From: an uncultured Pseudomonadota bacterium
GTDB lineage: Bacteria; Myxococcota_A; UBA796; GCA-2862545
Length of the DNA: 64,000 bases
Direction: 5' to 3'
Assembly (NCBI GenBank): GCA_913061235.1
Contig: CAJXTB010000003.1
Location: 124,001 to 188,000 of the forward strand
Below are positions 34,809-43,474 of this stretch, piece after piece (within the stretch, counting starts at the first letter, position 1; every line of letters begins with the position of its first letter). The translations under genes were made by a program, and so were the position numbers. The notes below the pieces were generated by a model that worked only from the letters and a program-made list of their open reading frames with translations, ran no database searches and had not been told where the DNA came from.

Positions 34809-34987
34809 TAGCGCTCGCCCATGTCTAGGATGACCTTGACAGCCGTCTTCAGAGAACTGCCATCTTCTAGTTCCCCGTAGACCTCTTCAGCGTCGTACAT
34901 ACTGGCTCTGTGCATGTCGCCTCGGTAGGCGCCAGCCAGAGCCAGTCGTGCAAGTGCACTCGCTTCCCCTTCGTGGGGTGAGGTGCC
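34805..34987 (-). pseudogene. 60-codon coding-like tail directly after the serine hydrolase stop
   Basis: On the minus strand, in the same frame as the serine hydrolase and immediately beyond its TAG stop, 60 more codons stay open with protein-like content: EGEASALARLALAGAYRGDM and EDGSSLKTAVKVILDMGERY. It ends in a TAG that shares CTAG with the stop of the convergent beta-helix gene. No start codon precedes residue 24 (an ATG, 36 codons to the end). It may be the 3' remnant of a lost gene, a tail reached only by stop readthrough, or a short independent gene. Confidence 0.4.
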
Positions 34988-36394
34988 CTACGCACCCGCC
35001 GCCATCAGCGACCACAGGTTGTTGGTCAAGTAGGTCATCAGCGCCAACAGGCCCACAAACACGCTGCTGCCTGCAAGTGCCAGTGCTCCGCTGACCACAC
35101 CCAAGATGGCCAGCAGTCCTCCACGCTCTCGCTCCGTCGCTCGCCACCCGCGCACGCCGGAGAGCACCAAGACGACCGCGGCCATGCCCAGACCGAGGCC
35201 CGCATGGGTGAGGCCGAAGCATGCCAAGACCACGCTTGCACTCCAGAATGAGGTGCCGACACGCCCAATCTTGCTCGTGCCCAGCAAGGAGAGAAGCAGC
35301 CCAAGGACGCCAACCCCCCAGTGCAGGCAGAGCGTCGACACCAGTGCGACCCACCCGAGCGGTCCGGACGAGACCTCCACAACGTCTGTGGTCTCGCCGG
35401 CGAGCGCCTGCTCCACCGGAACGCGTAGTTCCGGTCGCAGGCTCGACACACTCGGGGAGCCGCACACCGCAACCGCCACATCATTCGACGTCGACCAGCG
35501 CACGTAGGCATAGATGCCCAGCGGCTCAAGAGCACCGTTGTGCCACACCACGTCGTCGTCACGAACCCAGCCCGCCGCCATGTCGCTACCATCTGCAGCG
35601 CGAATGAGCTCTGCGCGCGCACCGTCCGACAGAATCCGCCCAGACGCGAGTCCGCGGGTGTATCGGGCCAGCTCCACGGGGGACGACACCAAGGCACCCT
35701 GCCCACCAATCGGGTAGCGACCGTCGTACGGCATCAGTCGGGGAAGCGCCCGCTGCGAGTCCACGAGCCCGACCACGGTTGGAATTCGCCCAGAGATGAG
35801 GCGGTCGTCATCCACCCCAGTGATGCGCGTATCGGGCAGGTTCAGCGGCGCCAAGACATGCTGTTTGACGGCATCTTCGTAGGACAGACCACTCGCGGCC
35901 TCAATGGTCGCAGCGAGCAATAGGAACCCGGTATTGCTGTACTCCTCGCGCTCTCCGGGCGGCACCTCTTGGGTGAGCTCTGCTCGAACCATCGGCTTGA
36001 GGTCGTCCCACTGCGGCGGACGCACCCACGGGTTGAACACAAGCTCACTCAGGCCACCACGATGGGTCATCAGCTGACGAAGCGTTGGCCCGTCGCCAAC
36101 GACATCATGAACCGTGGGAAGCCACGTTCCAACAGCATCGTCGACCGAGAGCATACCGGCATCCTGCAAGGCGTAGACCGTTGCTGCGGTGAAGCTCTTG
36201 GTCACCGAGCCAATCCGGCACAGGGGGTTGTCTGGCACGTCTCCATAGGACTGGTGCAACAACACCTGGTCGCCGTCCAGCACGGCAACCGCGCCTACGA
36301 ACTGCCCAGCCGCGGCTTGCTCAGTCAGAAAGGTGTCTAGAGCGTCGACATTCGGAGCCTGTGCCATCGCAGCGGCGAACAAAACCCAGACCAT
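34988..36394 (-). CDS. Serine hydrolase of beta-lactamase class C type with membrane C-terminus
   Basis: A 468-residue penicillin-binding-protein-like hydrolase. A signal peptide (MVWVLFAAAMAQA) precedes the catalytic domain with S63-V-T-K66, Y152-S-N154 and the third box WHNGALEP (HxG). The last 130 residues carry three to four hydrophobic helices, so the enzyme is membrane-anchored with its active domain outside. Family members are D-aminopeptidases, esterases or beta-lactamases; sequence alone does not decide. It begins nine bases after the CrtI-like gene and is probably cotranscribed with it. Confidence 0.9.
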   Translation of the reverse strand: MVWVLFAAAMAQAPNVDALDTFLTEQAAAGQFVGAVAVLDGDQVLLHQSYGDVPDNPLCRIGSVTKSFTAATVYALQDAGMLSVDDAVGTWLPTVHDVVGDGPTLRQLMTHRGGLSELVFNPWVRPPQWDDLKPMVRAELTQEVPPGEREEYSNTGFLLLAATIEAASGLSYEDAVKQHVLAPLNLPDTRITGVDDDRLISGRIPTVVGLVDSQRALPRLMPYDGRYPIGGQGALVSSPVELARYTRGLASGRILSDGARAELIRAADGSDMAAGWVRDDDVVWHNGALEPLGIYAYVRWSTSNDVAVAVCGSPSVSSLRPELRVPVEQALAGETTDVVEVSSGPLGWVALVSTLCLHWGVGVLGLLLSLLGTSKIGRVGTSFWSASVVLACFGLTHAGLGLGMAAVVLVLSGVRGWRATERERGGLLAILGVVSGALALAGSSVFVGLLALMTYLTNNLWSLMAAGA

Positions 36395-36403
36395 GTGTCG
36401 CTC

Positions 36404-37843
36404 CTAAGGTCGCTTCCCTATCGCAGACGCCACACGATACCCGCCGATTGCGACCGAGAGCACGCTCTGCCCTGGAAATGCACTGTCTCCCACTATCCAC
36501 AGCCCACGAGCCACTGGACGCGGCCACAGCCCAGCGTAGTTGTGCCAGCCCACTCGTCGAGGAACGCCGCCAACCAAGCCGTCTGTCCTACGGGTGAAGC
36601 GCTCAAACGTTCGTGGAGAGGCGGTGTATTCCTCAACGACCTGGAGCTGCGGAAGCTTACGAGAGATGTTCACCCGCATACGGTCCTGCACCGCTGACAA
36701 GGTTCGCGCCGGATGATCAGAGTTCGGGTGCACATGCGTGCTGGCAGACGCCGTGCGAAATCCCGGCGGCGCGCGCCGGTCGTCACGTGCTGCAATGGAG
36801 ACCAACACATGGTTTCCGCCGGGCAATGGCCGCGCGGCATCCTCGACGAGCTCGTGATGCACCGCATGAGCGGGCAGTCCCTCGTCTCGAACCACCATGT
36901 AGAGCATGGCAGCCCCCCAGCCTCCCTCGACCGCTGAGCGCATGCTGTCCAAACGGGCGCTCGACACGTCCGCCAGCCGCATGAGGTCTTGGGGCAGCTG
37001 ATTGGCGACGACATGACGTGTTTGGATGGCACCACTGCGCGTCTGGACCGTCCATCCGTCCGCTGTTTTTTCCAGCGCTTTCACCCGATTGGCAAAGCGG
37101 ACTGAGCCACCCATGCGCTCGATGGCAGCACACACCGCCTGCCCGAGCTCCCCAACGCCACCGTGAATGTGAGCCGCCCCTCGGAAGAAGTTCTCGACCG
37201 CTCCAATGGCAAAGGTCGCCTCCGCCTCTGACGCCGGTACCTGCACCGTGATCTGACAGGCAGCGTCGAGAAACGCACGCAACGGCTCAAAGTCCGCAAC
37301 GCCAAAGCGCTCGAGGGCATGGCTCATGGGTCGGTTGACGAGCGGAAGCAGTCGCAAGTAGCGGGGGCCGCGCAGCGCATGACGCCACAGCGCTGAAAGC
37401 GACCATGGCGGCAGTAGTTCAGGCTCGTCCAGCACGCTCCACAGGACATCCCCGATACGCTCTTGGTAGGCCATCCACGCCCGAATCTTGTCAGCCGGTG
37501 CGTTCGGCAATGCACACAGATGGTCGGCGAAAGCGGTCCGGTCGCTCGGTACATCCATGACCGCTGGACCATGAAAGGTGAACACCGGGTCGACCGGTTC
37601 CACGCGCACATCCAGGTCAAACCTGTCAATCCACCGAGCCATCCACTGTCCGGGCCCGAACCCGGAGAACAGCGTAGCGCCGGCCTCAAAGCGATATCCG
37701 TCCTTGCTGAAGGTGCTCGCACAGCCGCCTGGGTAGGTCAGCGCCTCGCACAGCACGACCTTGTGACCCGCCTCAGCAAGGTGAAGGGCTGCGGACAGGC
37801 CGCCAAAACCAGCCCCAATAACAACGGTGTCTGCTTGTTCCAC
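36404..37843 (-). CDS. FAD-dependent CrtI-type oxidoreductase (carotenoid desaturase/isomerase-like)
   Basis: A 479-residue flavoprotein. The FAD motif VIGAGFGGLSAALHLAEAGH lies at 8-27, followed by the CrtI feature YPGGCASTFSKDGYRFEAGA. The C-terminus has GLWIVGDSAFPGQSVLSVAI and GGYRVASAI, the typical second FAD-contact region of phytoene desaturase-like enzymes. The protein is close to carotenoid isomerases (CrtISO-like), which transfer electrons on polyenes. No other carotenoid gene is in the window, so the substrate is open. Confidence 0.87.
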   Translation of the reverse strand: MEQADTVVIGAGFGGLSAALHLAEAGHKVVLCEALTYPGGCASTFSKDGYRFEAGATLFSGFGPGQWMARWIDRFDLDVRVEPVDPVFTFHGPAVMDVPSDRTAFADHLCALPNAPADKIRAWMAYQERIGDVLWSVLDEPELLPPWSLSALWRHALRGPRYLRLLPLVNRPMSHALERFGVADFEPLRAFLDAACQITVQVPASEAEATFAIGAVENFFRGAAHIHGGVGELGQAVCAAIERMGGSVRFANRVKALEKTADGWTVQTRSGAIQTRHVVANQLPQDLMRLADVSSARLDSMRSAVEGGWGAAMLYMVVRDEGLPAHAVHHELVEDAARPLPGGNHVLVSIAARDDRRAPPGFRTASASTHVHPNSDHPARTLSAVQDRMRVNISRKLPQLQVVEEYTASPRTFERFTRRTDGLVGGVPRRVGWHNYAGLWPRPVARGLWIVGDSAFPGQSVLSVAIGGYRVASAIGKRP

Positions 37844-37870
37844 GCTGGCAGCGGTATCGCAATTGCCGTG

Positions 37871-37899
37871 CTGGATGGTGCTTCGTGACGCGCCTTGAC
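37871..37899 (+). repeat. 29-nt direct repeat, copy 1
   Basis: CTGGATGGTGCTTCGTGACG continues as CGCCTTGAC. It differs from copy 2 at three positions. It lies 119 bp upstream of the DUF4282 gene start and just outside the CrtI gene. It could be a shared regulatory site. Confidence 0.6.
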
Positions 37900-38018
37900 G
37901 GCCCGGTCACAGTCCGACCCGACGGTTCACTCCACCCTTCCCGTCATGGCAATTGCAACTGTGGTGGACATCACCTACGGTGCGGCGAAACCCAACCGAC
38001 CAAGGCAGGCACACACCC

Positions 38019-38366
38019 ATGATTCTTGACTTTTTTACCTTCAAATCAATGATCACCCCAAAGATTATTCAGATCATCTTCGTCATTGGCAGCATTCTGT
38101 TGGTGCTCGCTGGCATCGGGATTGGCGTGATGTCGGTCTTGACGGGTCTCGGCGCTGGCGTCGGTGGCGGAACCGGAGAGGCGGCGGCGGCGGGCATGTT
38201 CACCGCAATATTCGGAGTCGTGGCCGGCGTGTTCTACGCGATTGTGGGTCCGCTCGTTCTACGGGTCTACTGTGAAGTCCTGATCCTCTTCTTCCGCATC
38301 AACACCACGCTCAACGAAATGTCGGCCACTGGCACGGCCATTCTAAAAGCTACGCGAGCCAAGTAG
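38019..38366 (+). CDS. DUF4282 membrane protein
   Basis: A 115-residue protein starting MILDFFTFKSMITPKIIQII at the ATG at 38019, the typical start of DUF4282 proteins. It has two hydrophobic segments (around 15-45 and 62-90) separated by a Gly/Ala-rich loop (GAGVGGGTGEAAAAG). The conserved RVYCEVLILFFRINTTLNE follows. These small proteins are widespread and of unknown function. A longer frame to 37953 lacks signal or family support. Confidence 0.8.
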   Translation: MILDFFTFKSMITPKIIQIIFVIGSILLVLAGIGIGVMSVLTGLGAGVGGGTGEAAAAGMFTAIFGVVAGVFYAIVGPLVLRVYCEVLILFFRINTTLNEMSATGTAILKATRAK

Positions 38367-38374
38367 CTGCAGCG

Positions 38375-38403
38375 TTGGATGGCGCTTCGTGACGCGCGTT
38401 GAC
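38375..38403 (+). repeat. 29-nt direct repeat, copy 2
   Basis: TTGGATGGCGCTTCGTGACG continues as CGCGTTGAC. It lies 25 bp upstream of the start of the next membrane protein gene and matches copy 1 at 26 of 29 positions. Confidence 0.6.
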
Positions 38404-38428
38404 CGGCAAGCCGGATACAGGCGCCGCT

Positions 38429-38968
38429 ATGCAACCCACCCGCTTCGCAGGAATGACCCCGGGCCAGCTTGCCGTCTTCGGTTGGGCGATTTTGGGGACC
38501 GTTCTGATCTTGATTCAGGCGCTCATCAAGCTGTGGCCAATGGCCTCAGGCGCCATTGAGGTCGGACTACAGCCCATTCATTGGGTTTTCCTGCCATTTT
38601 GGATTGGGTTCATGGCCTTTACCGAAGGCTACAAGGGGTTTTTCCAGCGCTTCAGCCCACGAGCGGCGGTGCGGGCGGACTGGCTGGCGCGTCATCCGAC
38701 TCCGATACTCGTGGTCTTCGCCCCCTTGATGGCCATGGGACTCGTCTATGCGAACCGTCGCAGGCTCATTGGGTCGTGGATGCTGTTGCTTGGCATTGTG
38801 ACAATCGTAGTGATTGTGCGGCAGTTTCCACAGCCGTGGCGGGGCGTTGTGGATGCCGGAGTTTTGGTTGGGTTGTCGCTAGGCACGCTGTCTACGCTGT
38901 GGTTTGGCATTCGTACGCTTGCCGGCCGACCACCGGCGATCAAGGCGGACCTACCAACACGGCCTTGA
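38429..38968 (+). CDS. Conserved-looking integral membrane protein of unknown function
   Basis: A 179-residue protein that I do not recognise. It has about four hydrophobic segments: LAVFGWAILGTVLILIQALI, WVFLPFWIGFMAF, PILVVFAPLMAMGLVYA and GSWMLLLGIVTIVVIVRQF, plus a last one near VVDAGVLVGLSLGTLSTLWF. The polar stretch EGYKGFFQRFSPRAAVRADW lies after the second segment and is probably cytoplasmic. ATG at 38429 is preferred over a TTG at 38399. It follows the DUF4282 gene and the second copy of a short direct repeat. Confidence 0.7.
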   Translation: MQPTRFAGMTPGQLAVFGWAILGTVLILIQALIKLWPMASGAIEVGLQPIHWVFLPFWIGFMAFTEGYKGFFQRFSPRAAVRADWLARHPTPILVVFAPLMAMGLVYANRRRLIGSWMLLLGIVTIVVIVRQFPQPWRGVVDAGVLVGLSLGTLSTLWFGIRTLAGRPPAIKADLPTRP

Positions 38969-39035
38969 CAAGCAGTGACACGCAACATTATCGGCGGGCC
39001 AGCTCACCATGCCCCACGGGCGAATTGGAGTCTCT

Positions 39036-41264
39036 ATGCTGCGTTTTTCCCCGGTTCTGCTTCTGTCCTTGTTCGCTTGCAACAACGACAGCCTCGACGA
39101 CAACAACAACATCGACCTGACCTGGAACGAAGCGGAAGTCTTCTACGTCGGTGCTGCCTACCGCGAGACCAGCAACAAGGGCGTCAACAACCCCATCGAG
39201 CTCGAAGCTGCCGTCACCCCAGAGTTTGACGACAACTGGAGCGACGAAGCCTTCTGGACCTACCAGGTTGTTGAAACCGGCCTCTTCCCCAGCGAAGACG
39301 ACCCGCTGTACGAATACGCACTGTCCAACGGTGAGGTTCAGAGCCTCTCTGTCCTGCGTGCCTACGTCGACGCATCGCTCAACACAGATGACGCACTCAT
39401 CGAGAACGACCCGGTCGTCTACATGGTGTTCCGCGAAGACCGCGACCGCCTGGCCGCCATCATCTCGTTCTCGAACAATGACGGCGAGCGCGTTGAGCAA
39501 GCCTGGTCGACCCACGAGCTCGACGCCAGCTTCGGCACTCTCTCACAGTCCATGCTGACGAACGCCCCAACATACTTGGCTCCGTTCACCACCAGCTTCG
39601 AGAACGACGCTATCACCCTCGAGAACGGCACCGAGCTGTACACCGAAGTCGTCTCTGACGGCGTTGTCGACGCTTCCTTTGAAGACGAACTCGGCGGCGA
39701 CTTGGTTACCACTCGCTACGAAGTCGGTCAGCCCTGGCCCACATTAACCATCAGCAGCAACCTGCAGGCACGCCTTCTCACCGAAGACGACCTCGCTGCA
39801 CGCCGCTCCGAACTTCCGCCGCTGCTCGACGAGCCGCCCGAGAACTTCGACTACCGAAGTGCTCTGCGCGCGACCATCAACATCGACAGCTCACTGACTC
39901 TGGACCCAGAGACCATCGAAGGCGGTTGGGCTTCCGAAGCCTACGAAGGCTACCGCCCGTGGGCCGGCTCTTGGTGGGCCCTGTCCAAGGCTGAGCTTGT
40001 CTTTGGCTACGACGATTCGCGCGAGACCTACAGCGGACTCATCCTAGATGACGTCAAGCCCATCAAAGAAGACATGGACCGCCTGTCCGAAGCACTCCGC
40101 GAAATCGATGACCGGAGCAGCGAAGAGTACGAGACAAAGCGCACCGAGTACAGCGACAAGCAGAGCGAGCTGGTCACAATCCTCCGCGACTTCTATGACG
40201 GCCTCCGTCAGGACCTCGACGGCGGCATCATCACCATCGAAGATGGCATCATGAGCCACAGCACGGACGAGTGGTCGTTCGAAGTCAACGAACTCTCCCC
40301 CTTCGACAAGTTCGCCCTGCACCGCCACCTCGCCGGTGACAGCTCACCGAACCCGTTTTACGGACCGGCCAGCGAAATTCTCAACGGGTACAACCCCGTC
40401 GGCGGCTCGTGGTGGGGACACTGCAACGGCTGGGCCGCCGCCGCCATCCTGGTTGACGAACCTCGTGAGCCCATCACCCGCGAAGCTGCTGGTGTTGAGA
40501 TTGAGTACACGACGGGTGACCTGAAGGGTCTGCTCTCCGAGACTCACTACAGCACTCGCAGCAGCTTCTACGGTGCTCGCTACAACGGTGAAGAGGACGA
40601 CCTGTCGGACCTCAGCCCGAAGGCCTTCCACCACATCATCCAGTTCTACCTGCGCGAACAACAAGTGCCGCTGGTCTTCGATACCACCGCATCTGAAGCC
40701 GTTTGGAACTTCCCAGCTTGGGGCGCCGACGTCAACGTGACCGAGACCACCCCGGCCGGCCAGGCCGACCTGATCAACGTGAACACAGCGACCAAGGAAG
40801 AGCTCGACACCCTTCCCGGCGTTGGCCCGGCAACCGCCGATGCCATCATCGAGTACCGCATGTTCAAGCGTCCGTTCCAGAGCATCGACGAGCTGGCCGA
40901 AGTCAGCGGCATCGGCCAGTCAAAGCTCGACGGAATGTTCGACCTTGTGACCGTCAGCGCCTTTGAGCGCACCTTCGACGTCATGGCAGTCGTTCGCTTC
41001 ACCACAGACGGCGTTGATGAGACCCACGTGGACACCGACATCAACAACCCACAAGGGTTCGATGAACGTTGGGGCTATACGCTCACCACGGACGCCAAGG
41101 GCCGCGTCACCGGTGGCGAGTGGGACGACAACAACAACCACCCCGACTTCGCGTGGGTTCCCTACTACAATGCCAAGACCGAAGGCCAAGGTAGCTCCGA
41201 GAACCAGTACGTCCCGCACGGCTCGTTCCTGACCCTCATCACCGACGAACTCGAACGCCGCTAG
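39036..41264 (+). CDS. Transglutaminase-elicitor-type lipoprotein with inserted helix-hairpin-helix domain
   Basis: A 742-residue secreted lipoprotein (MLRFSPVLLLSLFAC). The core GGSWWGHCNGWAAAAILVDE with Cys463 is the active-site signature of the transglutaminase elicitor family (M81/GP42-like), followed by PKAFHHII with the candidate His and VFDTTASEAVWNFPAWG with the candidate Asp. Between this region and the final beta strands (ERTFDVMAVVRF), residues about 579-637 form a ComEA-type helix-hairpin-helix unit: INVNTATKEELDTLPGVGPA, then FQSIDELAEVSGIGQSKLDG. The start has GGAG upstream. It is followed by a clear terminator. Confidence 0.88.
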   Translation: MLRFSPVLLLSLFACNNDSLDDNNNIDLTWNEAEVFYVGAAYRETSNKGVNNPIELEAAVTPEFDDNWSDEAFWTYQVVETGLFPSEDDPLYEYALSNGEVQSLSVLRAYVDASLNTDDALIENDPVVYMVFREDRDRLAAIISFSNNDGERVEQAWSTHELDASFGTLSQSMLTNAPTYLAPFTTSFENDAITLENGTELYTEVVSDGVVDASFEDELGGDLVTTRYEVGQPWPTLTISSNLQARLLTEDDLAARRSELPPLLDEPPENFDYRSALRATINIDSSLTLDPETIEGGWASEAYEGYRPWAGSWWALSKAELVFGYDDSRETYSGLILDDVKPIKEDMDRLSEALREIDDRSSEEYETKRTEYSDKQSELVTILRDFYDGLRQDLDGGIITIEDGIMSHSTDEWSFEVNELSPFDKFALHRHLAGDSSPNPFYGPASEILNGYNPVGGSWWGHCNGWAAAAILVDEPREPITREAAGVEIEYTTGDLKGLLSETHYSTRSSFYGARYNGEEDDLSDLSPKAFHHIIQFYLREQQVPLVFDTTASEAVWNFPAWGADVNVTETTPAGQADLINVNTATKEELDTLPGVGPATADAIIEYRMFKRPFQSIDELAEVSGIGQSKLDGMFDLVTVSAFERTFDVMAVVRFTTDGVDETHVDTDINNPQGFDERWGYTLTTDAKGRVTGGEWDDNNNHPDFAWVPYYNAKTEGQGSSENQYVPHGSFLTLITDELERR

Positions 41265-41284
41265 ATACTGCTGGCTCGTAAATC

Positions 41285-41319
41285 GGCGGCTCGTCCAGCA
41301 ATGGACGGGCCGCCTTTTT
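41285..41319 (+). terminator. Rho-independent terminator after the transglutaminase-like gene
   Basis: GGCGGCTCGTCC pairs with GGACGGGCCGCC around the loop AGCAAT, and TTTTT follows at once. This is the clearest intrinsic terminator in the window and separates the gene from the amidohydrolase. Confidence 0.9.
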
Positions 41320-41387
41320 GTTGGGACTCCGCGCGCTGTGTCGGCATCATGTACACTTGCCAGCCAACCTGCCCCTGGAGCAACACC

Positions 41388-42797
41388 GTGCGCATCTACT
41401 CCGACAAGGTGGTGCTCCATACTCTGGACGGCGTCGATATCGTCCCCGCCCGTGTAGACGTGATGCGCGGACGCATCCAAGCGGTTCACCGTGGGGAGCG
41501 TTCCGACGTCATGGAGCGCGGCGTCGTCGACTTTGGTGACAAGCTCATTGCCCCCGCGTTTGTCAACGGCCACACGCACATCGCAATGGGAGCCTACCGA
41601 GGCATCGGCGGCCGGGCATCACAGGCCGGAAACGTGGTTGAAGAGCTCTATTTCAAGCTAGAGAGTCACGCGACGGACGAGGACTTTCGCGCCTTCGCCA
41701 GAATGGGTGCCTGGGACGTCGCTCTCAGCGGCACCGGCGCTATCATCGACCAATACTACGGCGGACTGTATGTGGCCGAGGCCATGCGAGACGTCGGCCT
41801 GACCGGCATCGTCTCCCCCACACTTCAAGACCTGGCAGGTCCCGGCGCGACGGGCTGGGCAGAGGCCATGGCCATCACCGAGACCCTGGCCACCGACCCC
41901 GTGTGGGCCAAGGCTGGCATCTTCCCAGCACTGGGACCACACGCCACAGACACCGTGGGCGACAACCTCTGGGGGCGCCTTCTCACCCTGGCCAAACGAC
42001 TGAACCTGCCTGTACACGTACACGTCGGACAGTCTTTGGCTGAGGTCGAGCGAAGCTGGGCGGTACATCGCTGCTCCCCCGTCGAACGCCTACAGCGCGT
42101 GGGCGCTATCGACGCCGACGTGCGCATGTTGCTCGTACACATGCTGTTTGTCTCAGACGCCGACTTGGCGCTGTTGTCGCCCGAAAAGCACACGCTTGGC
42201 TACTGCCCGCGCAGCCAGGTCCAGTTCGCCTACCCAGCAAACATCGACTCGTGGCGCCGCGCTGGGCTGCCGTTCATTCTGGGTACAGACGCCGGCCTGT
42301 GCAACGACAGCATGAATGTCCAGCAAGAGCTGCGCTGGCTTGCCGGTGCCGGTGTGTACGACGTGCCCTTTGGTGACGCCCACGCGCGCTTGAGGCGCCA
42401 AGGAGACCTCAACAGCGCTCGCGCCGTCGAACGCCACCGCAAAGAGCGGTTCGCTACGGACAAGGCACTCGCAGAGCCAATCGCACTGCTCGACACAATC
42501 GGACGCACTGCGGCCCGGCTACACCCCAAGTTCAACGTGGGTACCCTCAATGTGGGCGCCATTGCCAACGTCTGTGTGTGGGACCTCAACCACCCATCTG
42601 TGTGGCCAGCCACCGACCCACTCAGGGCCCTGACCCTTGGAGACGCTGGACCCGCGCTGCACGCCATGGTGCTCAACGGCGAGTGGTTCGGCACACCCGG
42701 CTACGTTGCGCCGTCGATTATTGGAGGCGACCTGTACCAAGCGCACCGCGAAGAAGCGCAGGGGCGGCTCGCGGCCTTGATGACCCGAATCGGCTAG
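41388..42797 (+). CDS. Metal-dependent amidohydrolase (chlorohydrolase/deaminase type)
   Basis: A 469-residue cytoplasmic enzyme. I started it at GTG 41388 with GGAG upstream, giving MRIYSDKVVLHTLDGVDIVP; the longer frame runs back into the terminator. Metal ligands are visible: PAFVNGHTHIAMG, HVHVGQSLAEVE, LLVHMLF and ILGTDAGLCND. This pattern belongs to the ATZ/TRZ-SsnA-guanine-deaminase group, so the substrate is probably a heterocycle or amidine; it is not fixed. The TAG stop shares CTAG with the SCO gene. Confidence 0.88.
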   Translation: MRIYSDKVVLHTLDGVDIVPARVDVMRGRIQAVHRGERSDVMERGVVDFGDKLIAPAFVNGHTHIAMGAYRGIGGRASQAGNVVEELYFKLESHATDEDFRAFARMGAWDVALSGTGAIIDQYYGGLYVAEAMRDVGLTGIVSPTLQDLAGPGATGWAEAMAITETLATDPVWAKAGIFPALGPHATDTVGDNLWGRLLTLAKRLNLPVHVHVGQSLAEVERSWAVHRCSPVERLQRVGAIDADVRMLLVHMLFVSDADLALLSPEKHTLGYCPRSQVQFAYPANIDSWRRAGLPFILGTDAGLCNDSMNVQQELRWLAGAGVYDVPFGDAHARLRRQGDLNSARAVERHRKERFATDKALAEPIALLDTIGRTAARLHPKFNVGTLNVGAIANVCVWDLNHPSVWPATDPLRALTLGDAGPALHAMVLNGEWFGTPGYVAPSIIGGDLYQAHREEAQGRLAALMTRIG

Positions 42798-43474
42798 CGC
42801 ACAGAAGAATCGGCTTCGGCCAAAAGGGTCTGCGCATCGGTGATGAGCTGGCGGACAGAGGCGTCAGTGACGCCATTGTAGATGCCTCGAATCCTTCGGT
42901 TTTGGTCGATCAGGACCACATTCTCGGTGTGTAGAAACTCATCATCGTCGCGTTCAATGCCCATGCTCTCCTCTACAAAGTAGGCGGTCCTACCCAATGA
43001 GTAGATCTGAGCACGGTCCCCCGTCAGAAAGTGCCAGCGTGGCGACGTCACGCCCCGGGTCTGCGCGTACGTGGCAAGTACATCGACCGTGTCGTGTTCA
43101 GGCATGACGCTGTACGACAACAACAGCACGGGAGCATCCGAGGGGAACGCCTCGTCAATGGTCTGCATACTCTGTGCGAGGCGTGGGCAAATCCCCCGGC
43201 ATGAGGCGAAGAAGAAGTCCACGACCGTCACCTTGCCGGTCATCGCCGCCTCCGTCACCTCCGCTCCGTGTTGGTCGGTCATGGCGTGTTCGGGAATCTG
43301 GTGAAAGCCCGTTGGAACCTCAGTCGGCTCCAACCATCGCGGGGTGAACTCCGGAGAATCAAAGAACGGCAGGTGCTGCGGGGCAGTGGCCACTACCGGT
43401 ACCGTCTGATCGACCGACTCATTCGTCGAACAAGCCATCAGTACAAGCCCGACCAATGCACTCTTATGGGTCAC
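42794..43474 (-). CDS. SCO1/SenC family copper-chaperone-like lipoprotein
   Basis: SCO proteins bind copper for cytochrome oxidase assembly or act as periplasmic thiol reductases. The 226-residue product has DFFFASCRGICPRLAQS (CxxxC at about residue 94) and the late histidine in EFLHTENVVLIDQ, so all three copper ligands are present. I chose GTG 43474, preceded by AGGAGG seven bases upstream, giving MTHKSALVGLVLMAC as lipobox; an ATG six codons earlier overlaps that ribosome site. It is the last gene of a three-gene operon with MORN and YHYH proteins. Confidence 0.9.
   Translation of the reverse strand: MTHKSALVGLVLMACSTNESVDQTVPVVATAPQHLPFFDSPEFTPRWLEPTEVPTGFHQIPEHAMTDQHGAEVTEAAMTGKVTVVDFFFASCRGICPRLAQSMQTIDEAFPSDAPVLLLSYSVMPEHDTVDVLATYAQTRGVTSPRWHFLTGDRAQIYSLGRTAYFVEESMGIERDDDEFLHTENVVLIDQNRRIRGIYNGVTDASVRQLITDAQTLLAEADSSVR

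Noticed and set aside
38399-38428. TTG start for the second membrane protein
   Set aside because: ATG 38429 gives a better N-terminus; the TTG lies inside the direct repeat.
40769-40948. Separate competence gene comEA
   Set aside because: The helix-hairpin-helix part is in frame within one long lipoprotein gene and has no start or ribosome site of its own.
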